Assembly: GCF_016827595.1 (NCBI RefSeq) | Contig: NZ_JAECMS010000003.1 | Span: 248,001 to 312,000, forward strand | DNA length: 64,000 nt | Direction: 5' to 3' | Source: Luteirhabdus pelagi | GTDB taxonomy: Bacteria; Bacteroidota; Bacteroidia; Flavobacteriales; Flavobacteriaceae | Shown: positions 45,317 to 53,209 of the stretch, piece after piece | Numbering within the stretch: position 1 is the stretch's first letter | Layout: each line of letters starts with the position of its first letter | Position numbers and translations under genes: made by a program | The notes under the pieces: model-generated | The model's database searches: none | What the model saw: the letters and a program-made list of their open reading frames with translations, nothing else | What the model was told of the DNA's origin: nothing

Positions 45317-45895
45317 TTAGCGAGCTGACGGACGCTTTTTGCGAAGCTTTTTATAAAATCGAATAATGATCAACAAAAGTATCAAAGCCATTGCGGAAGC
45401 CAAGATGGGAACGAATACTGAAGCTGCAGAGAGAATAGTGGCAGTGCCTGTTTCGACCGTTGATACGATAGGATTACCAACACCTCCAGTAGTGGCGGTA
45501 CTTCCAGCCCTCACTACGGCCGCATTTCCTTTTACTATTGCTGCGGTCCCCCCTCCCGCAATGATTGCTAAAATCCATGTTAATGCCGGATCTACATCGC
45601 TAATAGTCGCCACCATAATAATAGTTCCTGCTAAGGTCGCCATGGGAAGGGCGATAGTATCCAGTAAATTATCGACCCAAGGAATATAGAAAGCTGCTGT
45701 TTCCACTATTGCCGCCACGCCAAAAGTGAGAATGGCTGTTAGGCTTCCAAGCCAGGCCCAGGAATCATTCAAGGCGATAAAATCGAAGTTGGCCGCCAGG
45801 CTCATGGCTAGCAATGGGAGAAAGATACGAAAGCCGGCTGCTGTAGCTAAGCCGACTCCTAAACAGATACTTACCAATGTAGTAGTTACCTCCAA
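45317..45895 (-). CDS. DUF4126 membrane protein
   Basis: The 192-residue protein has five or so hydrophobic helices rich in glycine and alanine. Typical family segments are CLGVGLATAAGFRIFLPLLA at the N-terminus, AAIVETAAFYIPWVDNLLD in the middle, and the AGGGTAAIVKGNAAVVRAG motif; the C-terminus is very basic (KLRKKRPSAR). Function is unknown. It lies 7 bases after the RecD-like helicase and 40 bases before the KdsB-KdnB gene on the same strand. The start is TTG at 45895. Confidence 0.85.
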   Translation of the reverse strand: MEVTTTLVSICLGVGLATAAGFRIFLPLLAMSLAANFDFIALNDSWAWLGSLTAILTFGVAAIVETAAFYIPWVDNLLDTIALPMATLAGTIIMVATISDVDPALTWILAIIAGGGTAAIVKGNAAVVRAGSTATTGGVGNPIVSTVETGTATILSAASVFVPILASAMALILLLIIIRFYKKLRKKRPSAR

Positions 45896-45902
45896 AGCAC
45901 TA

Positions 45903-47333
45903 CTAATCTACAAAAAACTCATTTTTAAAACCAATTAAGTATAGTTTTTTCTCTGCTCTAGTAATCGCTGTATAGAGCCATCGCAGATATTCTTTGCTAA
46001 CCCCTTCTGGCAAATAAGGTTGCTCTACAAAAACGGTATTCCATTGCCCACCTTGCGATTTATGACATGTAATGGCATATGAAAACTTGACCTGTAACGC
46101 ATTGAAATATCTGTTTTTCTTTATGGAAAGGAACTTTTTATAGTTTGATTTCTCATTAGCATAATCCTTTTTCACCTCTTGATACAGACGGTTGGATTCA
46201 TCATACGATAGCGAGGGTGATTCTGAGGTTAAGGTATCGAGTAGCAAAACGGTTTCGAGGGGTTTCATTTTTGGATAATCGACCATCTGTACCAATACTT
46301 CCGCAAAGCGGAAACCATACAGATCCTTAAAACCATATATTTCAAGCACCTTAATAATATCGCCGTTTGCAATAAAACCCGCTTCGGAATGTGGCTTCAC
46401 CCAGAAATAATTATTCTTTACCACCATCAGATAATCGCCAGCTGAAAGTTCCGACTCCTGAAATAGAATTCTACTTCTGATATTTTGATTGTATAAGTTT
46501 GCTCTTTTGTTGGAACGAACGATAATAACACTCTCCTCATTTCCAAGCTGCGTATACGCATCGTTGATGGCGTCCATTAATTCTTGTCCATCGAAAGGAC
46601 GTACCACATCTTTAAAGTTTTTGATATCGAACTTGAAGTCTTCATAAAAGCCATCTGCTAATCGTTCTCGAAGTTCGGTAGCATTCAACAAGATACCGCT
46701 ATCCTGCTGTTGACGAACCACTTCGTTCAATTCTACCTGTACTACGTTCTTGAAATAATGATTTTGTAGAAAGTTTTTATCGAGTGCCGGACTAATAGTC
46801 AGTCGCACCGGTGGAAGCTGTGCCGTATCACCAATCAATACCAACTTACAATTATGGCCACTATAAACGTACTCCATCAGGTCGTCTAGTAACGAGCCGT
46901 TTTCATACATTTTGGAATCCTGATTTACATCGGGAATCATAGAGGCTTCATCCACGATAAAAAGTACATTCCGATGTTTATTTTTCTGTAATCGAAATGA
47001 AACGCCTCCGCCTTTTTCAGACTTGGGCATATAAATTTTACGGTGGATGGTAAAAGCTTCCTTATTGGAATAATTACTGATCACCTTGGCTGCGCGTCCC
47101 GTCGGCGCCATCAACACACTGGACCGCTTAATTTTCCACAGGTTTTTAACCAAAGCACCAACAATCGTAGTTTTCCCTGTCCCCGCATATCCTTTCAAAA
47201 GAAAAATTTCCTCCTCTTGATCGTTGGTTGAAAATGTAGCTAACTGCTTCAATGCCACCTCTTGAGTCGGGGTTGGATCGAACGGAAAATCGTGCTTTAA
47301 CAGGCTATAAAACTGGGATGGCGACATGCTCAT
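45903..47333 (-). CDS. RecD/TraA-like ATP-dependent DNA helicase (SF1B)
   Basis: The 476-residue helicase resembles RecD2 without the long N-terminal extension. Walker A is LLKGYAGTGKTTIV, motif Ia MAPTGRAAKV, motif II VLFIVDEASMI, motif III GDTAQLPPV, and the C-terminal motifs V-VI are SYAITCHKSQGGQW and YTAITRAEKKLYLIG. It should unwind DNA 5' to 3' and is not attached to a RecBC complex here. It is the first gene of a minus-strand run helicase-DUF4126-KdsB/KdnB-acyltransferase and is divergent from the 47454 gene. Confidence 0.93.
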   Translation of the reverse strand: MSMSPSQFYSLLKHDFPFDPTPTQEVALKQLATFSTNDQEEEIFLLKGYAGTGKTTIVGALVKNLWKIKRSSVLMAPTGRAAKVISNYSNKEAFTIHRKIYMPKSEKGGGVSFRLQKNKHRNVLFIVDEASMIPDVNQDSKMYENGSLLDDLMEYVYSGHNCKLVLIGDTAQLPPVRLTISPALDKNFLQNHYFKNVVQVELNEVVRQQQDSGILLNATELRERLADGFYEDFKFDIKNFKDVVRPFDGQELMDAINDAYTQLGNEESVIIVRSNKRANLYNQNIRSRILFQESELSAGDYLMVVKNNYFWVKPHSEAGFIANGDIIKVLEIYGFKDLYGFRFAEVLVQMVDYPKMKPLETVLLLDTLTSESPSLSYDESNRLYQEVKKDYANEKSNYKKFLSIKKNRYFNALQVKFSYAITCHKSQGGQWNTVFVEQPYLPEGVSKEYLRWLYTAITRAEKKLYLIGFKNEFFVD

Positions 47334-47404
47334 GGTGCAAACTTACGGTTTTGCAGGCAGCTAGGATTTTTTCAGAATATAATTTTACAAACCAAAAAAA
47401 ATTG

Positions 47405-47412
47405 TAGCTTTG
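47405..47412 (+). promoter_or_regulatory. Promoter -7 element of the DUF3822/rsmD cluster
   Basis: TAGCTTTG matches TAnnTTTG, 42 bases before the ATG at 47454. It probably drives the next four plus-strand genes. Confidence 0.55.
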
Positions 47413-47453
47413 CGAGAGACCTAGTTACGATACATTAATAAAACTTCTACACA

Positions 47454-48122
47454 ATGAGAATTGTCATCCAATTAGTACTTTGGGCAATTATTATTTTCTT
47501 GGGTTATCAAGTATACAGTTCCATCAGTGGACCGTATGAATTCAATAATGAAAAGGAAAGACGCTATCGAAAAGTAATCGAAAATCTTAAGGATATCCGC
47601 GTTGCGGAATTGGCCCATAAGGAAATTACTGGACAATTTACCGGAAGTTTCGACAGCCTTGTTCGTTTTATCGATACAGCAGAATTTGCTATTACCCAAC
47701 GTCGCGATACTGTGTATGCCGATGTTGAAAAGAATAAAGCTTTCGGTATCGATGAAGGATATTTTATTGAAGAATCTCTGATCGACACCTTAGGTTTTAC
47801 GCCGGTTAGAGACTCCCTTTATCAAGGAACAGATCGTTATAAGCGTATGATGAACGTACCTATTGATGGTGTTGATGCTACTTTCGATCTCGAAGCGGGA
47901 ACTTTGATGAAAAATGATACCGAGTATTCAGTATTTGAGGCAAAAATCACAAAGGATGTTGTGTTAACAGGAATGGATAAGGACCTTATCTACCAGGAGA
48001 AGCAGGTAGTTTCTGTGGATGGTGTGAATGGTGAATATATCAAGGTAGGTTCCATGAATGAAATCAACACCAATGGAAACTGGCCGAAACTTTATGACTC
48101 AGCCGACGAGCAACAGCAATAA
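47454..48122 (+). CDS. Hypothetical membrane-anchored protein of the DUF3822/rsmD cluster
   Basis: The 222-residue protein has one N-terminal membrane helix (IQLVLWAIIIFLGYQVYSSI) and a large extracytoplasmic part rich in charged residues. The segment RRYRKVIENLKDIRVAELAH is alpha-helical, and the rest is mixed. The layout (short N-terminal anchor, helix, then beta domain) loosely recalls pseudopilin-like proteins, but I see no prepilin cleavage motif and do not assign a function. Its 3' end overlaps the start of the DUF3822 gene by 29 bases, and this order with rsmD appears typical of the family. Confidence 0.75.
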   Translation: MRIVIQLVLWAIIIFLGYQVYSSISGPYEFNNEKERRYRKVIENLKDIRVAELAHKEITGQFTGSFDSLVRFIDTAEFAITQRRDTVYADVEKNKAFGIDEGYFIEESLIDTLGFTPVRDSLYQGTDRYKRMMNVPIDGVDATFDLEAGTLMKNDTEYSVFEAKITKDVVLTGMDKDLIYQEKQVVSVDGVNGEYIKVGSMNEINTNGNWPKLYDSADEQQQ

Positions 48123-48924
48123 CAATACCCCAACCGGGAAAAGACTGTCCGTACAAGTATCCTTGTCCGGACTTTCTTTTTTAGTATCTAATGATAGAGG
48201 GCGCGAAGTGCTACTGTATGACACCAAAACCTATACAACTTCTCCTACTCCAGAGGATCTTCTATCGGATATAGAGTCCTTTCTTAAAAGCAACAATCTT
48301 TCGAAACATGATGTCGATGACGTCTGTGTTATTTATGCTACAAACATGTATGCATTGGTTCCTACTTCATTATTCGAACCAGAGAAGGCAAGCGAGTATC
48401 TGAAATTCAACAACAAAATTTTAGCGACAGATTACATCGCTTATGAGGCGCTTTCAGATCAAGACATAACAGTAGTATATATACCTTATGTAAACGTGAA
48501 CAACTACTTTTTCGATACTTTCGGTAGTTTTTCATACTTTCATTCAACAACATTATTATTAGATGCTTTATGGCCCATCGTACGCTTTTCCTCTCAAGCT
48601 GAAGTATATATTCATGTGCAAAAAGAAGCATTGGATTGTATTGCGATGAAGAATGGATCCCTTCAACTATGCAATACATTTCCTTATAAATCGCCGGAAG
48701 ATTTTGTTTACTATGTGTTGTTTCTATTAGAACAGCTTTCGTTGGACCCAAATACGGTGAAAGTGCGCGTTTTTGGAAGTATTTCAGAAACTTCTGACAC
48801 CTATACCCTGCTCTATCGATACGTAAACAACTTGAAGTTGTTGGACACAAGCAGGTTCTCGCTTCCCAAATTCCCCTCAGAAGAAAGTCCCCATCAAAAC
48901 TTTTTGTTGAAAACATCATTATAA
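48094..48924 (+). CDS. DUF3822 family protein
   Basis: The 276-residue protein matches DUF3822, a Bacteroidota-specific family with an actin/ASKHA-like look. Recognisable parts are LSVQVSLSGLSFLVSN, FNNKILATDYIAYEAL, DITVVYIPYVNVNNYFFDTF and TLLLDALWPI. I chose ATG at 48094, since the reading frame upstream adds only a poor N-terminus inside the previous gene. Its stop overlaps the rsmD ATG (TAATG), suggesting linked production with the rRNA methylase. Function unknown. Confidence 0.85.
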   Translation: MTQPTSNSNNNTPTGKRLSVQVSLSGLSFLVSNDRGREVLLYDTKTYTTSPTPEDLLSDIESFLKSNNLSKHDVDDVCVIYATNMYALVPTSLFEPEKASEYLKFNNKILATDYIAYEALSDQDITVVYIPYVNVNNYFFDTFGSFSYFHSTTLLLDALWPIVRFSSQAEVYIHVQKEALDCIAMKNGSLQLCNTFPYKSPEDFVYYVLFLLEQLSLDPNTVKVRVFGSISETSDTYTLLYRYVNNLKLLDTSRFSLPKFPSEESPHQNFLLKTSL

Positions 48925-49460
48925 TGCGAATCATTTCAGGTTTACATAAAGGAAAACGACTAATTGCACCTAAAACACTCCCGGTTCGCCCCACCACCGA
49001 TTTTGCCAAGGAAGGATTGTTCAATATCCTACGGCACCGTTTCTATTATGAAGATATTACAGTACTCGACTTATTTGCGGGTACCGGAAATATAAGCTAT
49101 GAGTTTGCCTCTAGGGGTACTCAAGCCATTACGGCCGTAGATATTCATGCCGGTTGTGTGCGATATATAAAGAAAACAGCCGATTCGCTTGAGCTACCCA
49201 TCGAAACGGTGAAAAGCGATGTCCTGAAATTTCTTGAAAAGCACCAGCAACAATACGATCTAGTCTTTGCCGACCCACCTTATGCTTGGACAGAAGAGGA
49301 ATTTCTTGAAATTCCAAAGAAGGTATTTGATGGAGCTATTTTGAAATCGAATGGATTGCTTATATTAGAGCACAGCAAGCATACCGATCTTTCTGGCGCA
49401 CAACATTTTTCGGAAGCGCGGAGATACGGAGGCTCTGTATTTTCGTTTTTCGAACAGTAA
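48924..49460 (+). CDS. rsmD: 16S rRNA (guanine-966 N2)-methyltransferase RsmD
   Basis: The 178-residue enzyme methylates G966 of 16S rRNA. Motifs are MRIISGLHKGKRLIAPK at the N-terminus, RPTTDFAKEGLFNIL, the SAM motif I VLDLFAGTGNISYEFA and the catalytic motif IV VFADPPYAW. It overlaps the DUF3822 stop by one base and is followed 6 bases later by a TTG-initiated SpoIIAA-like gene, so all are likely in one transcript. Confidence 0.95.
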   Translation: MRIISGLHKGKRLIAPKTLPVRPTTDFAKEGLFNILRHRFYYEDITVLDLFAGTGNISYEFASRGTQAITAVDIHAGCVRYIKKTADSLELPIETVKSDVLKFLEKHQQQYDLVFADPPYAWTEEEFLEIPKKVFDGAILKSNGLLILEHSKHTDLSGAQHFSEARRYGGSVFSFFEQ

Positions 49461-49466
49461 GAAGTA

Positions 49467-49841
49467 TTGGAACCAAATAACATCATTCGACTGCCATTTA
49501 TACATTTGGCATGCTACGACCATTATGTCGTTTCCGAAATCGGAGAAGGTATCACATTTGGGTTAAAGGAACTAAATACCGTTTTTGATATCCTTGAGAA
49601 AACCTACCCTTCGACGCCCTTTATTTCTATTGCACACCGCGTAAACGACTATACCATAGATCCTATTTGTTTCCTTCAGAAGCGAAAGGTGCCGAACCTT
49701 ATGGGCATAGCCGTGGTATATACTTCAGATTCTGCCTATCAGACAGCATTGTTCGAACGAAATTTTTATGATGGAACGTACGAACTATTCCAGAATTTAG
49801 AGAAAGCCATTAAATGGAGCGAGGATACCCTAGCTATTTAA
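49467..49841 (+). CDS. Small SpoIIAA-like (STAS/SEC14-type) protein, paralogue 2
   Basis: The 124-residue protein is a relative of the proteins at 32092 and 49973. Shared parts are a first strand pair (YDHYVVSEIGEGITFGL), a helix (FDILEKTYPS), the signature ISIAHRVNDYTIDPICF, a strand with LMGIAVVYTS and a terminal helix with AIKWSED. It starts with TTG at 49467, 6 bases after rsmD. It has no signal peptide and no catalytic motif. I infer a small cytosolic partner-binding protein. Confidence 0.72.
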   Translation: MEPNNIIRLPFIHLACYDHYVVSEIGEGITFGLKELNTVFDILEKTYPSTPFISIAHRVNDYTIDPICFLQKRKVPNLMGIAVVYTSDSAYQTALFERNFYDGTYELFQNLEKAIKWSEDTLAI

Positions 49842-49972
49842 CATTCAAACCATTACCCTCACTCTAAAAAATTTATATTCGAAATTGTTGTACAATTGCT
49901 ATAGGCTTGCTAATATTGAGTACAATTATATTTTAATACTAAATTTAAAGCTCCACTCTTACAAACCTATTT

Positions 49973-50356
49973 ATGATCTCCCCCCTTCTTACAAGTGTTA
50001 GACTTGATTTTGCTAGAGTTGAAATTTTTGAAGACTTTGTTATCGTTACCATCAATGAAGGTGTTGTAGTTAACTTACCGGAAAGAGAAAAACTGTTTCA
50101 CCTTTTTGAACACTATTTTGAAGGTAGGCCTTTCGCATACATCTCCAATCGAAAAAATGACTACACTGTAGACCCTACTAGCTATTTGCAGAAAGATGAG
50201 CAACTGAATTTATTGGGAATGGCGGTCATCTGTTATTCAAAGGATTCTGAACGAACGGCAAACTTTGAGAAAAGTTTTTACAAACGACCTTTTAAGGTTT
50301 TTGATAGTTTCTTGAATGCCAAGAAATGGATCGCTACGCTAGAATTTTCAAATTAA
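49973..50356 (+). CDS. Small SpoIIAA-like (STAS/SEC14-type) protein, paralogue 3
   Basis: The 127-residue protein is closest to paralogue 2, which ends 131 bases upstream; a tandem duplication is likely. It has the shared strand IVTINEGVVV, the helix LFHLFEHYFEG, the signature AYISNRKNDYTVDPTSYLQK, the strand LLGMAVICYS and the terminal helix AKKWIATLEF. The 131-base gap before it is AT-rich and may carry its own promoter. Its stop lies a few bases from the 3' end of convergent RNase P RNA. Confidence 0.72.
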   Translation: MISPLLTSVRLDFARVEIFEDFVIVTINEGVVVNLPEREKLFHLFEHYFEGRPFAYISNRKNDYTVDPTSYLQKDEQLNLLGMAVICYSKDSERTANFEKSFYKRPFKVFDSFLNAKKWIATLEFSN

Positions 50357-50360
50357 AAAA

Positions 50361-50668
50361 AGCAGGCCGATAAGCCGGATTCTGTCTCCGAAACTCGGAG
50401 CCCTATCATTTATCTAGACACTCCGTTGCCGAAGTGCTCTAACTGTCTACCCTCCTGTATCGGGCGGGGCGCCCTCAAGCACAGGTTTACGTGACATTTC
50501 ACCACATAGAGTTTACCTGATTTCACTACGGCATTACCCGTACATCCTTTCTGTTGCACTGGTCCGCATCCGCAAAGCGGAAGGACGGCTGTTAGCCGCT
50601 ATGCTCCCCTATGGTGTCCGGACTTTCCTCACTTCGTTACACAAAGCGCGATAAGGTGGCCTGCTAGT
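50361..50668 (-). ncRNA. rnpB: RNase P RNA component
   Basis: Read on the minus strand, this stretch contains the universally conserved GAGGAAAGTCCGGACACC core and the 3' block GATAAGCCGG. The outer helix P1 pairs GCAGGCC (5', 50658-50664) with GGCCTGC (3', 50362-50368). It is the catalytic RNA that removes 5' leaders from tRNA precursors. The 3' strand of P1 runs directly into a T-rich tract, which can serve as the terminator. The 5' end agrees with a promoter -7 element just upstream. Confidence 0.96.
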
Positions 50669-50670
50669 CG

Positions 50671-50678
50671 CAAAAATA
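50671..50678 (-). promoter_or_regulatory. Promoter -7 element of rnpB
   Basis: On the minus strand TATTTTTG matches TAnnTTTG; the predicted start of transcription, about six bases downstream, falls at the first bases of RNase P RNA. Confidence 0.65.
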
Positions 50679-50722
50679 CACCGAATGTTAATAAAAATGG
50701 TAAAATACCTAAACCGATTTTT

Positions 50723-50751
50723 TTGTCAAATCCCCAAGCTCTATATCTTTG
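50723..50751 (+). promoter_or_regulatory. Promoter of dnaX with an extremely short leader
   Basis: A -33 TTG (50723-50725) is followed after 18 bases by the -7 element TATCTTTG (50744-50751). The ATG of dnaX is at 50762, so the mRNA would start only about 4 bases before the initiation codon. Confidence 0.65.
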
Positions 50752-50761
50752 TTGACACGCT

Positions 50762-52573
50762 ATGGAACAGTTTATCGTATCGGCCCGAAAATACCGTCCT
50801 ACCCGCTTCTCTGAAGTGGTAGGCCAACAAGCTATTACCAATACGTTGAACAACGCCATCGAAAATAATCATTTGGCACAAGCCCTCCTTTTCACGGGGC
50901 CTCGTGGCGTAGGAAAAACCACCTGTGCTAGAATTCTTGCCAAAAAAATCAACCAACAGGCCACCGAAACAGATCCTGATGAGGATTTCGCCTTCAATAT
51001 CTTCGAATTGGATGCGGCTTCGAATAACTCGGTTGACGATATTCGAAATCTCACCGACCAGGTTCGTATTCCACCGCAAACTGGAAAATACAAGGTCTAT
51101 ATTATCGATGAGGTGCACATGCTTTCCTCTGCAGCCTTCAATGCATTTTTGAAGACCTTGGAAGAACCACCAAACCATGCGATCTTTATCTTGGCAACCA
51201 CCGAAAAGCACAAGATTATCCCAACCATTCTTTCCCGTTGTCAGATTTTTGACTTTAGAAGAATTACGGTTCAAGACATAAAAGGTCATCTAGCTGAAGT
51301 AGCCCAAAAAGAAGGTATTCAAGCAGAAGATGATGCCCTTCATATTATCGCTCAGAAAGCAGATGGAGCGTTACGGGATGCGCTTTCCATTTTTGATAGG
51401 GTCGTAAGTTTTTCTGGTAACAACCTCACACGTGAAGCAGTTACCGAAAACTTAAATGTACTTGACTATTCCTATTATTTTACCGTCACCGATCTGATAT
51501 TGGATAATGATATTCCCCAATTATTGGTTGCTTATAATGATATCCTAAGCAAAGGTTTTGACGGACATCATTTTATTATGGGATTGGCCTCCCATTTTCG
51601 TGATTTGCTAGTCTGTAAGGATGAACGAACCATCGATTTATTGGAAGTTGGCGAACAGGTGAAGACTATGTACTTCAAACAAGCACAGCGAACCACTCAT
51701 TCCTTCCTATTGGAAGCTATCGAGATTAGCAACGAATGCGATTTGAAATACAAAAGCAGTCGAAACCAGCGATTATTGGTTGAACTTTGCTTATTACAAT
51801 TGGCTTCTTTAACCGCAACGACGGACGGAAAAAAAAAGTCTAAGCGCAAACGCTACGTAATTCCGCCAAGTCATTTTAAGACCAAGTCTTCGGTTTCTGA
51901 ACCAGCCGCTACTACTGAAACTCAGAGGAAATCCGAAGAAGAAAAAGCACCTTCAAAAGAACCAGAAGAGGTTGCTACGATTTCCGCTTCAACCCAAGAG
52001 GAACATAGCAACAAAACCAGCAAACCAGAGTCTTCAGAAACTAACGCTAAAAAGAAGGAAGCTTCAGAAGATGCATCCAATGATCTTGGAAAGCGCCTTG
52101 CGGAACGAAACGCAAAGAAAGTTTCGGCCCTTTCACTTAAAAGTATTCAAAAGAAACAGCAATTAAAAAAAGAAAAGGTCGCCAATCAACCTGCTGCAGA
52201 AAATCTTCCAACGGACGATTTCACCGAAAAGGATATGCAAACAGCATGGGCAAAATATGCGAAACGTGTTGAGGCCGATGGGCAGTTTAACCTACTCTCC
52301 CACCTTACGATGGGCGTGCCGAGGCTAGAAGGAAGCCTGATCCACCTCGTATTTCCTAATCAAACGATTAAAGTTGAAGTAGAACGCGCCAAATACGAAT
52401 TGCTCGGTTTTCTGCGGAAGGAATTGAACAATTACGATGTCGATCTTTCCATAGAAGTGAACGAAACAGAGGTGAAACGCTACGCGTATACCCCACGGGA
52501 ACGTTTTGAAAAACTTAAGGAACGCAATCCGCTGATTGAAAAACTTCGAAAGGAATTCGATTTAGATGTATAA
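50762..52573 (+). CDS. dnaX: DNA polymerase III subunit gamma/tau
   Basis: The 603-residue clamp-loader ATPase carries the N-terminal AAA+ core: SARKYRPTRFSEVVGQQA, Walker A FTGPRGVGKTTCARIL, Walker B VYIIDEVHMLS, sensor LKTLEEPP and ILATTEKHKI, and the arginine finger in ILSRCQIFDF. The usual four-cysteine zinc module between Walker A and ELDAASNNSVDDIR is replaced by a short acidic loop, which I believe is common in Bacteroidota. Residues about 355-480 are a long charged, low-complexity linker; the C-terminal domain (about 490-603) is a tau-like domain. The stop overlaps the miaE ATG by one base. Confidence 0.95.
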   Translation: MEQFIVSARKYRPTRFSEVVGQQAITNTLNNAIENNHLAQALLFTGPRGVGKTTCARILAKKINQQATETDPDEDFAFNIFELDAASNNSVDDIRNLTDQVRIPPQTGKYKVYIIDEVHMLSSAAFNAFLKTLEEPPNHAIFILATTEKHKIIPTILSRCQIFDFRRITVQDIKGHLAEVAQKEGIQAEDDALHIIAQKADGALRDALSIFDRVVSFSGNNLTREAVTENLNVLDYSYYFTVTDLILDNDIPQLLVAYNDILSKGFDGHHFIMGLASHFRDLLVCKDERTIDLLEVGEQVKTMYFKQAQRTTHSFLLEAIEISNECDLKYKSSRNQRLLVELCLLQLASLTATTDGKKKSKRKRYVIPPSHFKTKSSVSEPAATTETQRKSEEEKAPSKEPEEVATISASTQEEHSNKTSKPESSETNAKKKEASEDASNDLGKRLAERNAKKVSALSLKSIQKKQQLKKEKVANQPAAENLPTDDFTEKDMQTAWAKYAKRVEADGQFNLLSHLTMGVPRLEGSLIHLVFPNQTIKVEVERAKYELLGFLRKELNNYDVDLSIEVNETEVKRYAYTPRERFEKLKERNPLIEKLRKEFDLDV

Positions 52574-53202
52574 TGAATAAGATGAAGGACAAGGAAAAAC
52601 AAACAAAAGCAGACATTAAAATGCTAGGGCTAAAATTGCCTACAGACCCGAGGTGGGTGAATATCGTTGAAAAAAACGTAGATGAAATCCTTACCGACCA
52701 TGCGTATTGTGAGCAAAAAGCTGCTAGTACTGCCATTAGCTTGATTATCGGGTATCCTGACAAGAAAGAGTTGGTCCATGAAATGAGCCTGCTCGCCCAA
52801 GAGGAAATGAGTCATTTCAAAATGGTTCACGATCGTATTACGGCACGTGGCGGACATTTGGGCCGCGAGCGAAAGGATTTGTACGTAAACAAATTAATGA
52901 AGTTTTTCCCTAAAGGCGGTAGCAGAAGCGATCAGTTGGTGCATCGCTTGCTATATGCTGCCTTGATTGAAGCCAGAAGCTGTGAGCGATTCCGATTGTT
53001 AAGTGAAGAATTGGAAGATCAAGACCTAGCGAAATTTTATCGCAATCTAATGGAAAGTGAAGCCGGCCATTACACCATGTTCCTAAGTTTCGCCAGAAAT
53101 TATGGCGACAGACAAGAAGTCGATAAAAAATGGCAAGACCTACTTGATTATGAGGCTGAAATCATGAGGGATTTAGGGAAAGAAGAAACGGTGCATGGCT
53201 AA
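52573..53202 (+). CDS. miaE: tRNA-(ms2io6A37)-hydroxylase MiaE
   Basis: The 209-residue protein is a diiron hydroxylase that acts on the modified adenosine at position 37 of tRNA. The four-helix bundle ligands are in AYCEQKAAS (helix 1), AQEEMSHFKMVHDRI (helix 2, E-x-x-H), ALIEARSCERFRLL (helix 3) and MESEAGHYTMFL (helix 4, E-x-x-H). It is coupled to dnaX by a TAATG overlap and ends 7 bases from the convergent ppx gene. The enzymes that supply its substrate, MiaA and MiaB, are outside the window. Confidence 0.94.
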   Translation: MNKMKDKEKQTKADIKMLGLKLPTDPRWVNIVEKNVDEILTDHAYCEQKAASTAISLIIGYPDKKELVHEMSLLAQEEMSHFKMVHDRITARGGHLGRERKDLYVNKLMKFFPKGGSRSDQLVHRLLYAALIEARSCERFRLLSEELEDQDLAKFYRNLMESEAGHYTMFLSFARNYGDRQEVDKKWQDLLDYEAEIMRDLGKEETVHG

Positions 53203-53209
53203 CGCTAGG

